Of a stretch of 64,000 nt of DNA, positions 16,852 through 26,120 are shown one piece after another; within the stretch, counting starts at the first letter, position 1; every line of letters starts with the position of its first letter. Source of the stretch: Planctomycetota bacterium (GTDB lineage: Bacteria; Planctomycetota; UBA8742; UBA2392); the NCBI GenBank assembly GCA_027493625.1, contig JAOSKM010000001.1, forward strand, positions 2,194,657-2,258,656, in the 5' to 3' direction. The notes under the pieces were generated by a model. It did no database searches. It was given only the letters and a program-made list of their open reading frames with translations, and had not been told where the DNA came from. A program made the position numbers and the translations under genes.

Positions 16852-17628
16852 ATGCGCAAGCTGAGCCTGGTTCTGCTGGTGGTCGCGCCCCTGCTGGCCC
16901 TGTCTGCCTGCCACCCGCACCACGACGATTACGACGACGACGATGATGTTATCGTCACCCCCTACGTGCCGGGCGGCGGCGCGGACTGGGGCCTGTTCAA
17001 CCACTTCGAGCACGACTTCGCCAGCCGCGACATCTCCGACAGTTCGGACCAGGACGGTTTCGAATTCGCGCTGGCCCAGGACAGCGTGGTGGTCATCACC
17101 ATCACGGGCTTTGGCGGCTTCGACGGCTATCTCGACCTCTATCACGACGACTTCAGCTTCATCACCGGCGACGACGACGGCGGCCCGGGCGGCGACGCCG
17201 TGCTGGTCGGTTCGCTTTCCTCCGGCGGCTACTTCGTGGTGGTGGGCGGCTCGGGCAGCAGCGTCGGCAGCTACGACATCGACATCAGTGTGGAGCCCCT
17301 GGGCGGCTCCGACTTCGGGGTACTGGTGCCGACCGACAGCTTCATCGACAACGGCGGCGTGATGGACGACGCCTTCGACGTGGACAGCTACATCTTCACC
17401 GTCGAGGGAAACGTGATCGGCGACTTCTACATGACCACAACCTCGGGCGTGCTGGACCCCAACTTCGAATTGCTGGATGAATACGGCAACGTGATCGTGT
17501 TCGATGACCCGGCCGGCAACACCGACCCCTTCCTGATCAACCAGGCGCTGACCCCCGGCACCTACATCGTGCGCATCGGCACCAGCTCCGGCAGCGGCAC
17601 CTACAGCCTGCAGATCGACATCAGTTGA
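16852..17628 (+). CDS. lipoprotein with two pre-peptidase C-terminal (PPC)-like domains
   Basis: About 258 residues. The lipobox LLALSAC follows a short signal peptide, then a His/Asp-rich spacer. Two PPC/DVUA0089-like beta domains follow, each with D.D.F.F opening (DQDGFEFAL; DVDSYIFTV), a strand naming a structure (GYLDLYHDD; PNFELLDEYGN) and a GTYIVRIG-type ending. The Asp-rich loops suggest calcium binding. It is surface-exposed and probably accessory or adhesive rather than enzymatic. A GAGAGGATGA site precedes the ATG. Confidence 0.8.
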   Translation: MRKLSLVLLVVAPLLALSACHPHHDDYDDDDDVIVTPYVPGGGADWGLFNHFEHDFASRDISDSSDQDGFEFALAQDSVVVITITGFGGFDGYLDLYHDDFSFITGDDDGGPGGDAVLVGSLSSGGYFVVVGGSGSSVGSYDIDISVEPLGGSDFGVLVPTDSFIDNGGVMDDAFDVDSYIFTVEGNVIGDFYMTTTSGVLDPNFELLDEYGNVIVFDDPAGNTDPFLINQALTPGTYIVRIGTSSGSGTYSLQIDIS

Positions 17629-17654
17629 CGCCTCGCGCCCCGTGCGTAATGCAA

Positions 17655-17681
17655 AAAATTGGCCCTTCACGGGCCAATTTT
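17655..17681. terminator. bidirectional-type intrinsic terminator
   Basis: AAAATTGGCCC-TTCAC-GGGCCAATTTT: an 11-bp stem with A and T runs on both flanks, 27 bp after the lipoprotein stop. Confidence 0.8.
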
Positions 17682-17743
17682 CGCGTTCCGTCTGCGACTT
17701 TCGCCGCTAACATTCTTCCCCTCAAACCAGACGGTGCACGGAC

Positions 17744-18431
17744 ATGGAGCCCAGAGAAGCCTGTGCCAAGGCCTCGCAGTTGGCGCTTGCAGGAAATCTG
17801 CAAGGCGCGATTGATCTGCTGGACCCGGTCCTCGACGAGTTTCGTGAGTTCGGGCCCGCCTACACCCTGCACGCGCGCGTGTTCCTGATGGCAGGCGACA
17901 CCGCCCAGCCGCTGACCGACCTGGACGCCGCCGAGTGGGCCAATCGCGAGTACGGCACCAACCACGACCTGATCGAGGTGACGGAAATGCGCGCCATCAC
18001 CTACGCGATCCGCACCATCTACGGCGGCAGGCAGGAGAGCGCCAAGTGCCGCGAGCAGATCGAAGAGCTGATGCGCCAGCGCATGTCGCCCCAGTCGTGG
18101 TGGTTCCTGCCCGCCGCCTGCTACGAACTCGGGTACCGGGAACAGGACGCCGCCGCCTGGGTCGAAAAGATGTCCAACTACCCGGCCCTGAAGTCGGCAG
18201 CGAGCTTCTTCTTCAAGAAGAGCGGCGGCCTGACCCAGTTGCTGGCCATGCCCAAGAACCCCGAAGAGATGATCCCGGTGCACTATGCCCGCCACTATCG
18301 GGCCCGGCGCGAGGGCGACCTGAAGGGCGCCGAGAAGTACCGCAAGCGCATGGCCGAGCTGATCAAGCCCGGGATCCTTGGGGATCCTGGACCTGTACGC
18401 CTCGGGCGTGGTGCACGTTGCGGCGGTTTAA
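17744..18431 (+). CDS. TPR-like cytoplasmic protein, apparent frameshift near the end
   Basis: About 229 residues of TPR-like helices (ASQLALAGNLQGAIDLLDPVL, AYTLHARVFLMAGD). Near the end the frame would run on into Arg-rich nonsense through rpmB. Dropping one G from GGGG at 18380-18383 gives ILDLYASGVVHVAAV and a stop just before the rpmB promoter, which is the likely true C-terminus. No family recognised beyond the repeats. Confidence 0.6.
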
Positions 18432-18442
18432 CAGGCCGCCCC

Positions 18443-18470
18443 TTGACGAACGGCGGCAGAAGGCTACTGT
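18443..18470 (+). promoter_or_regulatory. sigma70-type promoter of rpmB
   Basis: TTGACG (18443-18448), 16-bp spacer, TACTGT (18465-18470), about 58 bp before the rpmB ATG. It is a close match to the housekeeping consensus. Confidence 0.6.
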
Positions 18471-18528
18471 TTCCCGCCCCGTCCAGACCTGCGTGCCACG
18501 GCGATGGCGGGGTGAATGGAGAGAAGTC

Positions 18529-18783
18529 ATGTCCCGAGTCTGTGAGATCTGCAACAAGAGCGTTCGCGCGGGCGGCAGCATCTGCCGTCGCGGCCTGGCC
18601 AAGAAGAAGGGCGGCGTGGGCAGCCGCGTGATCGCGCGCAACAAGCGCGTGTTCCGCCCCAACCTCAAGACGGTTCGCGCCTGGGTAAACGGCGGCGTGC
18701 AGCGCATGACGGTCTGCACCAGCTGCCTTCAGGCCGGCAAGGTCACCAAGCCGGTCGCGCGCGAGTACAGCAAGGCTGAGTAA
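18529..18783 (+). CDS. rpmB: 50S ribosomal protein bL28
   Basis: 84 residues. Component of the large ribosomal subunit. Two CxxC pairs (VCEICNK and VCTSCLQ) make it the zinc-binding form. RVFRPNLKTVRAWV and GKVTKPV are family signatures. A GGAGAG site precedes the ATG, a good promoter lies upstream and a strong terminator downstream, so it is a single-gene unit here (rpmG is not adjacent). Confidence 0.96.
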   Translation: MSRVCEICNKSVRAGGSICRRGLAKKKGGVGSRVIARNKRVFRPNLKTVRAWVNGGVQRMTVCTSCLQAGKVTKPVAREYSKAE

Positions 18784-18803
18784 CTCCCTGCCGCAAACAC
18801 ACA

Positions 18804-18829
18804 GCCCGCCGCATTGCCGGCGGGCTTTT
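18804..18829 (+). terminator. intrinsic terminator of rpmB
   Basis: GCCCGCCG-CATTGC-CGGCGGGC followed immediately by TTTT. Confidence 0.88.
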
Positions 18830-18854
18830 GCGTTTCCCGGCAGCAGGCGGGAGT

Positions 18855-19575
18855 TCAGCCAACGGAATAGCGCTGCTCGTCGATTGCCTCGCGCGGGTTG
18901 CTGCGCAGGTCAAGCTCATGCAGTACTTCGTCGCGCAACCGCTGCGAAGTCTTGTCCACCCATTCCGATCCGACCTTCTCGCGCACCGGCAGGTGCAGCA
19001 CGAAGTCGCCCTTGATGCGGCGGTAGCGGCGGCGGATATCCTGCAGGAAATGCAGCTTCTCGGTGCTCTGCGGCGCGTCGCCGTCGGCAAACATGTACTT
19101 CTGCCCCGCCTGTTTCACCCAGCGCTGGCCCATCCCCATGCTGCGTTTGCGGGTGCGCGCCAGGCCGAAGCGCGGCGCGATGTCCAGGATCACCAGCAGG
19201 TCCGGCTTCGGGTGCCAACCCTGGTGGCGCTTCAGGATCTCGGTCTCCGGCACGCCCATAGCGCCCTGGTACACCAAGGTGCTGTACATGCTGCGATCCT
19301 GGATCACGTCTTTGCCCTGCTTCAGCGCCGGCTTCACGATCGTGTCGATGTTCATGCGCCGGTCGGTGACGAACATGCCCAGCCACTCCTGGGGCGTGGC
19401 CTTGAAGCCGGGCGTGGACAGGCGTTCCAGGATCAGCTTGCCGCTGGGAAGGTCGGTGGGCTCGTGGGTCAAAAAGCACGTCGCGCCCGCGCGCCGCCAG
19501 CGCCTCGGCCAGCAGCCGCACCAGCGTGGATTTGCCGGTGCCGTCGATGCCTTCAACGATGATGAAGCGACCCAT
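18855..19575 (-). CDS. tmk: thymidylate kinase, apparent frameshift
   Basis: About 239 residues. Phosphorylates dTMP to dTDP. Seen are the start MGRFIIVEG, P-loop GIDGTGKST, the LTHEPTD motif, DRSMYSTLVYQG (family DRY..SSLAYQG) and PDLLVILDIAP. The first 35 codons and the rest are in different frames; removing one base from the five-A run at 19471-19475 joins GRDVL to LTHEPTD. As this is normally an essential single-copy gene, a sequencing error is the likely cause. The C-terminus is longer than in typical Tmk. Confidence 0.85.
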
Positions 19576-19578
19576 GCG

Positions 19579-19712
19579 ATTCTGGATTTTGGATTCTGGA
19601 TTTTGGATTGAACTCATCGACCGGTCGCAAACATCTGAAGTTGCACGAAGCCACGTTGGACGCAGATCCACGTGTGCGCCAATCTAAAATCCAAAATCGA
19701 AAATCCAAAATG
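19579..19712. repeat. word repeat (GGATTTTGGATTCT) with distant inverted arms
   Basis: ATTCTGGATTTTGG words on the left and AAAATCCAAAATC words on the right, separated by about 70 bp, between the kinase end and the tmk start. Arms can pair over most of their length. Confidence 0.6.
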
Positions 19713-19715
19713 GTG

Positions 19716-21510
19716 TCACCAGCTTCCGCCGAAGCGCTTCTTACGCTTGCGGGGCAGGCGGGCCGGGCCATCCGGTTGCGGCTGCGCGCCCGGCTGCGGG
19801 GGCGGGCCGGCCGGCGCCGGAGGCTGCGTACCCGGCAGACCATAGCCCTTCAGGCGCGGGGCGCGCTTCTGGTTCACCAGCATCTGGCTGTCGCGCTTGA
19901 CCTTCAACCCGCCGGCCGGCGCCGGGCCGTCAAAGAAGCCGGGCAGTTTGCCGGTGCGCAGCAGATGCTCGATGTCCGACACCAGCTGGCTGGCACTCGC
20001 CGGCCGATCCTCGGGGCGCTTGGCCATCATCGAGTAGACCAGCGTGGTGGTGGATTCCTGCAGGTCCGGGCGGAAATTCTTGGGGTGCGGCGGCGGCTCA
20101 TGGATGTGGCGGTACATCACCACCTCAGGCGGGCCCTCGAAGGGCACGCGCGCGGTGAGGCAGAAGAACAGCGTGACGCCCAGGCTGTAGATGTCGCTGC
20201 GGGTGTCGATGTCCTGGCGGCCCATCGCCTGCTCAGGCGAGATGTAGTTGGGCGTGCCGACGGCCATGCCCTTGGCGGAGCCGGCGTCCTCGGCGGCGCG
20301 CATCTTGGCGAGCCCCAGGTCCAGCAGCTTCACCTGGCGGTCGCGGGTGATCATGATGTTGTCGGGCTTCACGTCGCGGTGAACCAGGCTGAGTTTTTTC
20401 CGCGTGCTCCAGCGCCCTGGCAACCTGCAGGATGGCGTCCAGCGCCTGGCGCTCGTCCATGGCGCCGCGTTCCTTCACCAGCTGCTGCAGGGTCTTGCCC
20501 TCGACGTACTCCATCGCGAAGTAGCACAGTCCGTCCACTTCGCCGGCGTCGATGCCCGTGATGACGTTGGGGTGGTTCAGGCGCGCGCTGGCACGGGCCT
20601 CCTGCAGGAAGCGCTGCTTGATGGTCGAGTTGGCCGCCAGCTCGGGTTGCAGGACCTTGATCGCCACGAAGCGGTCCATGCGGACCTGCTTGGCCTTGTA
20701 CACCGTGCCCATCGCCCCCTGGCCCAGCTTCTCCGCCAGCTGGTAACCGGGAATCTTGTCCTGCAGCTGGTACATCTGCTGGTAGCTCTTGATCTTCTCG
20801 ACGCCGGGCTTGTCCAGGTAGCCGCGCTGCACCAGGATCTGGCCCAGCAGCGGCACGCGCTGCCCCTTGGCCAGCAGGGCGCGCTGCACGTTCACGCACT
20901 CCTGGATCTGCGCGGCATTCACCAGCTTCAGGTTCACGGCCGCCTGGCCGAAGCTGATACGCGCCTGTCCGCCCACCGGCTCGGGCGGCTTCTCGACCTC
21001 GACCGGGTCCATGTCCTGGGTCTCGGCCAGACTGGGATCCTGCTCGGCGCGATACTCAATCTGCTGCGGCCTGCGCGTAACCGGAGCCTGCGGTACCTCA
21101 GTCTGTTCGCCGACCGGCGGCGGGCCTGACGCGCTGCTGCGCGGTGTCTGCTGGCTGGAAGCGCTGCTGCGCTGTTGCTGCGCAAGTTGGGCCGCGCGGC
21201 TGACCGGAGGTTGCGGCGGCGGCGTGCCCGGCTGGCGCGGCGGCAATGGCGAAACACGTGCAGGCGGCTGTGTCGGGCGCTGCTGCGAAGGCGGCGGTCC
21301 CAGCGAGACCGTCGGGATCGCGGGCGGCGGAGTCTCCTCGCCCTTCTGCTTGTCCGTGCCGGGCATGCGGCGGCTGTCTTCCTTGGGTTGCACGCGGCGG
21401 GTCACGTGCGAGTCCGGCCGTTTAACCGGATACACGCGCGGCGGTCCGGAGCCGCCGCCGCCCTCGGAAGAGCTGGAACGATTAACGTGCCTTGGGCCGT
21501 TGCTAGCCAT
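19716..21510 (-). CDS. Ser/Thr protein kinase with MshEN-like domain, apparent frameshift
   Basis: About 597 residues. The N-terminal 150 are Pro/Gln-rich. A helical module (about residues 175-240: FGQAAVNLKLVNAAQIQEC and GQILVQRGYLDK) resembles the MshEN/GspE N-terminal domain. The Hanks kinase domain has LGQGAMGTVYKA, VAIKVL, HRDVKPDN, DLGLA (Leu replacing Phe of DFG) and GTPNYISPEQ. The tail is Pro-rich and basic, with no transmembrane helix. The two halves are joined by removing one T from six at 20394-20399 (EHAEK to LSLVHRD). It is probably a cytoplasmic signalling kinase; MshEN suggests cyclic-di-GMP input. Confidence 0.8.
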
Positions 21511-21609
21511 CTCTTGTCCAAATGCTTAAGGGCGCCCGCCCGGAGATGCGCCGCGAAACCGCGCGACGCCCTGCCTGATTATTGCTTCTTCGGCGTGAAT
21601 TGGCGAGGG

Positions 21610-23109
21610 TCAGCCACCTTCGCGCTCTGCGGTGACTCCAATCGCACCCCGGATGACGACTCGCACCTCCCCTGCCGGGCGCTCCGGAAAGCGCCACTCC
21701 AGGGGCTGCAATTCCGCGCGCCGGCCGCGGTAAGCGTTGGCCTCCAGCCACCACTCAAGCAGGTGGGCATCGTCTGTGGAAAAGCCCGTCTCGCCGCGGT
21801 GCGCGCGCGTGGAAAAATCCCTGAAGCTGACCTCCCCCACCATGCCGAACGCAAGCTGGACGGGGCTTCCGCGCCCTGCGCCTTGCTCTACCAGCGGCAG
21901 GTCCTCGGCCCAGGCGCGCCAGCCCGGACGACCGGGGAGTTTGCGCGGAAGTCCGCGCCGGGCCTGGTCGTCCAGGTCCACGGTCAGCGTCTCGGTCCAC
22001 TCCGGTTCGGCCAGCAGGAAGACACGGGCGGATCGCGCTCCCCCTTCACCGTTGCGTACCAGCACGCTGACTTCCAGCGTCGGCAGCGGCCTGGCTTGAA
22101 GCAGCGCCAGGCCGCCGATGCCCGCGCAGCCCGCCAGCAGTGCCAGTTGCGCGGGCCATGCCCGGCGCGTCAGGCGCCCAGCCACCACCGGCGCCAGCCC
22201 GCACAGCAGCAGCAGCCCTCCTGCCAGACCCCAGAACAGCGGGCCCGGCGCGGCATCCGCGGACGGAAGCGACGGGCCCATCGGCGAGCGCAGCGGCGGA
22301 ACCCGCGACTCCGGCACACCGGCCGGCGCGCGCCCGCCGCCGAACCAGAGCTGGTCTCGCAGGGCGTCGATGATCACGTCGGGGGCAGACTGGCTGAGAC
22401 GCAGTTCATCGAACCCGACGCGGTAGATTGCGCCCGCCCCGTAGCCCATGCGCTGCAACTGCACGTCGCGGACCTGCATGATCTGCGGTTCCGCGGGCGG
22501 GGGCAGATCTACCGCCCTTTCGCCGAAGCGGAACGACCCGACGATCAGCGCTGCGCCGCCCAGGCTGCAGAACTCGGCCAGCGCGCGCTGGGAACCCGCG
22601 GGCAGCCGGGTCTCCAGCGGGTTGAAGATCACCACCGCGTCGTAGCCGTCCAGCAGCCGCCAGTCGCCGAAGAAACCGGCAAGCTCGTAGTAATCGCAGA
22701 TTGCACCGCGCGGCGTGCTGGGCAGCACCCCGCGCGCGTACACCGGGTCGCTCGAGAACACCGCCACGTAGGGGCGCGCGTAATCCGGGTCGATGCGCCG
22801 CAGCGGCAGCGTGGGTTCCAGGCTGGCTTGACCCACGGCCAGTTTCGCGCCTTCGCCCACGTACACCGGAATCACTACCTCGAGTTCGGATCGGCCGCTG
22901 GCGGCAACCTGGCGGGTCAACTTCACACCCGGCGCCTCTGAACTCACGGACAGCGTGTCGCCGCCGACCTCGCGCAGCACGAGGCGGTACGGCGCCCACG
23001 TTCCGGCGCGACCGTTGGGCGCGGACAGGAAGCCACTGCGCTCAGCGTCGATCACCTGCGCCGAAAGCGCGCTGCAGCACAGCAGGCTCAGCAGCAGCAG
23101 CAGCCTCAT
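21610..23109 (-). CDS. membrane protein with signal peptide and amidotransferase-like fold
   Basis: 499 residues. The signal peptide MRLLLLLSLLCCSALSAQ is followed by a beta-rich extracytoplasmic region. Then comes a segment like class I glutamine-amidotransferase folds (YDAVVIFNPLETRLPAGSQRALAEFCSLGGAALIVGS) without a catalytic Cys-His pair. Two transmembrane helices lie in the second half (FWGLAGGLLLLCGLAPVVAG; PAQLALLAGCAGIGGLALL). The architecture resembles membrane proteins found next to MoxR/DUF58 clusters in planctomycetes, but no MoxR is here. The ATG overlaps the previous gene's stop (ATGA), so the two are translationally coupled. Confidence 0.65.
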   Translation of the reverse strand: MRLLLLLSLLCCSALSAQVIDAERSGFLSAPNGRAGTWAPYRLVLREVGGDTLSVSSEAPGVKLTRQVAASGRSELEVVIPVYVGEGAKLAVGQASLEPTLPLRRIDPDYARPYVAVFSSDPVYARGVLPSTPRGAICDYYELAGFFGDWRLLDGYDAVVIFNPLETRLPAGSQRALAEFCSLGGAALIVGSFRFGERAVDLPPPAEPQIMQVRDVQLQRMGYGAGAIYRVGFDELRLSQSAPDVIIDALRDQLWFGGGRAPAGVPESRVPPLRSPMGPSLPSADAAPGPLFWGLAGGLLLLCGLAPVVAGRLTRRAWPAQLALLAGCAGIGGLALLQARPLPTLEVSVLVRNGEGGARSARVFLLAEPEWTETLTVDLDDQARRGLPRKLPGRPGWRAWAEDLPLVEQGAGRGSPVQLAFGMVGEVSFRDFSTRAHRGETGFSTDDAHLLEWWLEANAYRGRRAELQPLEWRFPERPAGEVRVVIRGAIGVTAEREGG

Positions 23110-23684
23110 GCCCGCCCCCGATCCGGCAGGGCCAGCGCGCCCGACCAAGCCAGAGCACCAGCCAGCAACAGCGGCCACAGGCTGATGCTGTGCGTGGCCA
23201 GCGCCCAGTTGGGCGAAAGCGCCGCCAGGTGACCGCCCGAGGCGCCCGCATACTCCAGCAGCAGGTAGTGCCACAGAGCCGGCAGCCCGAAGGCGCACAA
23301 CACCAGCACCCGTACGCGCAGCACCCAGTGCGGGCCGAAACGCGCCCCCAGCGCCAGCAGGCCCGATACCGCCAGCCACGCCACGCCGGCAAGGGCGCGG
23401 GTATCCAGTCCGACCCCGCCCATGACCGCGAACGAAAACAGCAGGACTGTCGCCGCGCCGGCCGAGGCGCAGGCCGCCGCGGCCGCCAGGTTCTCCAGCG
23501 CCTTGCCGCGCCCGCCGACGACCGGCAGGAACAGCAGCGGCGCCAGCGCCAGTTCGGCGTGGATCAGCGCAAGCTGCCAGGCGTCATCCAGCGTAAGCCC
23601 CAGCGCGAAGCGCACAGGGCCCAGCGCAACCAGCCCGCCGACGGCAAGCAGGCTTCCGGCAACCAGCAACGCGTTGAAGCGCAT
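23106..23684 (-). CDS. polytopic membrane protein
   Basis: About 192 residues with roughly six hydrophobic helices and short loops. It starts at MRFNALLVAGSLLAV; a longer frame reaches into the divergent aldehyde dehydrogenase gene and is unlikely. Coupled by a 4-bp overlap to the following membrane protein, with which it probably forms a complex. No family recognised. Confidence 0.6.
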   Translation of the reverse strand: MRFNALLVAGSLLAVGGLVALGPVRFALGLTLDDAWQLALIHAELALAPLLFLPVVGGRGKALENLAAAAACASAGAATVLLFSFAVMGGVGLDTRALAGVAWLAVSGLLALGARFGPHWVLRVRVLVLCAFGLPALWHYLLLEYAGASGGHLAALSPNWALATHSISLWPLLLAGALAWSGALALPDRGRA

Positions 23685-23745
23685 GTTCGCCCGCGACCTC
23701 GAAATCTGCCCGCCGCTGCCTACACTGGCAGCAGAAAGGCTACCC

Positions 23746-25167
23746 ATGACGACACACCCTCTCTGGCTCGCAGGTTCGCGTGTCACCACCAACCATACGT
23801 TCCAGCACCGCGGAGCCTATGACAAACAGGATCTCGGCGCAGTATCGCTGGCCGACCGGGGCGAGGTCGCGGCCGCCATTTCCGCCGCCTGGCACGCCCG
23901 TCCGCGCATGGCAGCCATGTCCAGCGGCGCCCGTGAAGCCGCGCTGCTGACCATGGCCGAGGAAATGAAGGCGCGGGTCGAGGAATTCGCCCACATGATC
24001 ACCGCCGAGACCGGCAAGCCGATCAGCCTGGCCCGCGGCGAAGTCACCCGCAGCATCAACACGCTGATGCTGTGCGCCGAAGAGACCAAGCGCGGCGGCG
24101 GAGAGGTCATCCCGCTGGATACCACTCCCGCCAGCGAGGGCCGCTTCGGCGTGGTGCGCCGCTTCCCCAAAGGGCATCGTGGCGGCCATCACACCCTTCA
24201 ACTTCCCGCTCAACCTGGTGGCGCACAAGGTCGGGCCGGCGATCGCCGCCGGCTGCCCGATCATCCTGAAACCCGCCCCACAGGCGCCGCTCACGGCACT
24301 GATGCTGGGCGCCCTGCTTGCCAAGGCCAACCTGCCTGAGGGCGCCTTCAGCGTGCTGCCCTGCGAAAACGACGTCGCCCAGGTGCTCGCCACCGACGAG
24401 CGCGTGGCCGTCATCAGCTTCACCGGCAGCGACAGCGTCGGCTGGCACCTGCGCGAGCTGGCGCCGCGCAAAACCGTGCTGCTTGAGCTGGGGGCAACGC
24501 CGCCGTGATCGTTGAGCCGGACTGCGACATCGAAAACGCCGCCCAGCGCATCGTGACGGGCGCGTTTGCGCACGCGGGGCAGGTCTGCATCAAGGTGCAG
24601 CGCGTGTTCGCCCACGACCAGGTTGCGGCGCAGCTGATGAAGCGGCTGGTCGAGTTGACCGAAACGATCGGCGTGGGCGACCCCACCCACGAGGAAGTGA
24701 TCTGCGGGCCACTGGTCAGCGAAGACGCTGCCCTGCGCATCGAGGCATGGGTAAACGAAGCCCGCACCCAGGGCGCCAACGTGATCTGCGGCGGCGAGCG
24801 CGACGGCCAGTTCTATCGCCCCACCTGGCTGACTGACGTGCACGAAGAGGCAAAGGTCTGCTGCAACGAGGTGTTCGGCCCGGTCGGCGTGTTCTTTCGC
24901 TACCAGGATTTCGAGGCCGCCCTGCACGCCGTGAACGCCTCGGAGTACGGGCTGCAGTGCGGTGTGTTCACCGGCTCGCTGCCCAAGGCGATGCAGGCGT
25001 TCGAATTGCTTGAGGTCGGCGCGGTGATTATCAACGACATCCCCACCTTCCGCGTGGACCACATGCCCTACGGCGGCGTAAAAGCATCAGGCCTTGGGCG
25101 CGAAGGCCCGCGCTACGTGATTGAAGAGTACACGGAACCAAGACTGCTGGCGCTGAAGCCGCGATAA
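23746..25167 (+). CDS. aldehyde dehydrogenase family protein, two apparent frameshifts
   Basis: About 474 residues. NAD(P)-dependent oxidation of an aldehyde. Visible are the cofactor-site TPFNFPLN, LKPAPQAPLT, FTGSDSVGW, the general-base LELG(G) and the catalytic cysteine in HAGQVCIKVQR. The C-terminal half has CNEVFGPV and the MPYGGVKASGLGREG ending. Two single-base shifts break the frame: one extra A in AAA at 24169-24171 and one missing G in the G run at 24490-24494, both at homopolymers. The substrate is not readable; closest in style to lactaldehyde/succinate-semialdehyde enzymes. Confidence 0.85.
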
Positions 25168-25170
25168 CCT

Positions 25171-25257
25171 GAACAGCAAATGAACAATAACCAATTTCCA
25201 GTTTCCAATTCACATCCAATTGGTAACTGGAAATTGGTTATTGGTAATTCGCTGTTC
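25171..25257. repeat. long word-repeat palindrome after aldehyde dehydrogenase
   Basis: 25-bp arms (25186-25210 and 25218-25242) match with one mismatch and are built from repeated CCAATTTCC / GGAAATTGG words. The outer pair GAACAGC/GCTGTTC extends the stem. It is AT-rich compared with its surroundings and could act as a strong terminator in both directions. Confidence 0.75.
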
Positions 25258-25298
25258 GATCACTCTGACCACGTTCGACTGCAGGCAACCGGGCGCCT

Positions 25299-26120
25299 AT
25301 GAGCATCGTCTACTACCTCGACTTTCCCTGCCCGGTCAAAGAGCAGGTCAAGCCCGGCCGCATGCTGCGCCTGCTGTACGCCCGTGAACGCGCCAATGAA
25401 GCCACCAACAAGGCGCGCAAGACCAATCCCGACGTCAAGCCCGAGGACGTCAGGGTTGATCTCACGCTCAAGGAAGACGGCGCCCAGCAGTTGAAGGTCG
25501 CGAGCGCCGCCGAGATCCAGAAGCAGTACGCCGAGCTCGAGTCCCTCGCCCATCACTGCAAGGACTGCCGCGCGCGCGTGGAACCCCAGAGTTTCGGCTG
25601 CCGAGGGCGCATCGATTTCCCGCTCAGCCTGAAGGCCGAGGCCCTGCTGATCGGGCGCGTACACGCCAGCCACGGCGACCCCACCGGCGCCATGCTGTGC
25701 AACTACTTCGAGAGCAACGGTATCACCGGCAACCGCACTGCAGAAATGCGCAAGCTGCCCGGCGTGTTCTTCGAGGCCGACAAGCCGCTGGTGCGCAGGC
25801 TGGATGACGGCCGGCGCATCAGCAGCAACCAGATGTTTGAGCTGTTCTTCCTGACCGGCCAGGTCAGCAGCAGGCACGCCCGTTTCCTGCTGGGCATGTT
25901 CGACCTGTACGACCCCAACCTGCCGCTCGACCGCGACCTGCATTCGCTGCCCAACCTGTTCGTGATCGAGCGCGAAGACTCCGGCATGCCGGTTTCCCGC
26001 GTGGGCCTGAAGCTCAAGGACGGCAAGGACGACGACCGCAGCACCCGCCAGCTGCAGAATTTCCTGGGCGCCCTGCTGTTCGCTTGCGAGTACGGCTGCG
26101 ACCTGTGGGTGAAGCTTTAG
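25299..26120 (+). CDS. conserved-looking protein of unknown function with Cys cluster
   Basis: 273 residues, soluble. The N-terminal part is charged. A central CKDCRARVEPQSFGC cluster could bind zinc. The remainder is helical with HASHGDPTGAMLCNYF and LPNLFVIEREDSGMPVSRVGLKLKDGKDD segments. No family recognised. The stop overlaps by 4 bp with the convergent beta-propeller gene. Confidence 0.65.
   Translation: MSIVYYLDFPCPVKEQVKPGRMLRLLYARERANEATNKARKTNPDVKPEDVRVDLTLKEDGAQQLKVASAAEIQKQYAELESLAHHCKDCRARVEPQSFGCRGRIDFPLSLKAEALLIGRVHASHGDPTGAMLCNYFESNGITGNRTAEMRKLPGVFFEADKPLVRRLDDGRRISSNQMFELFFLTGQVSSRHARFLLGMFDLYDPNLPLDRDLHSLPNLFVIEREDSGMPVSRVGLKLKDGKDDDRSTRQLQNFLGALLFACEYGCDLWVKL

Noticed and set aside
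18855..19575. Programmed frameshift or pseudogene in tmk
   Set aside because: The break sits in an A5 run with all kinase motifs intact on both sides, and many neighbouring genes show the same kind of break; sequencing error is simpler.
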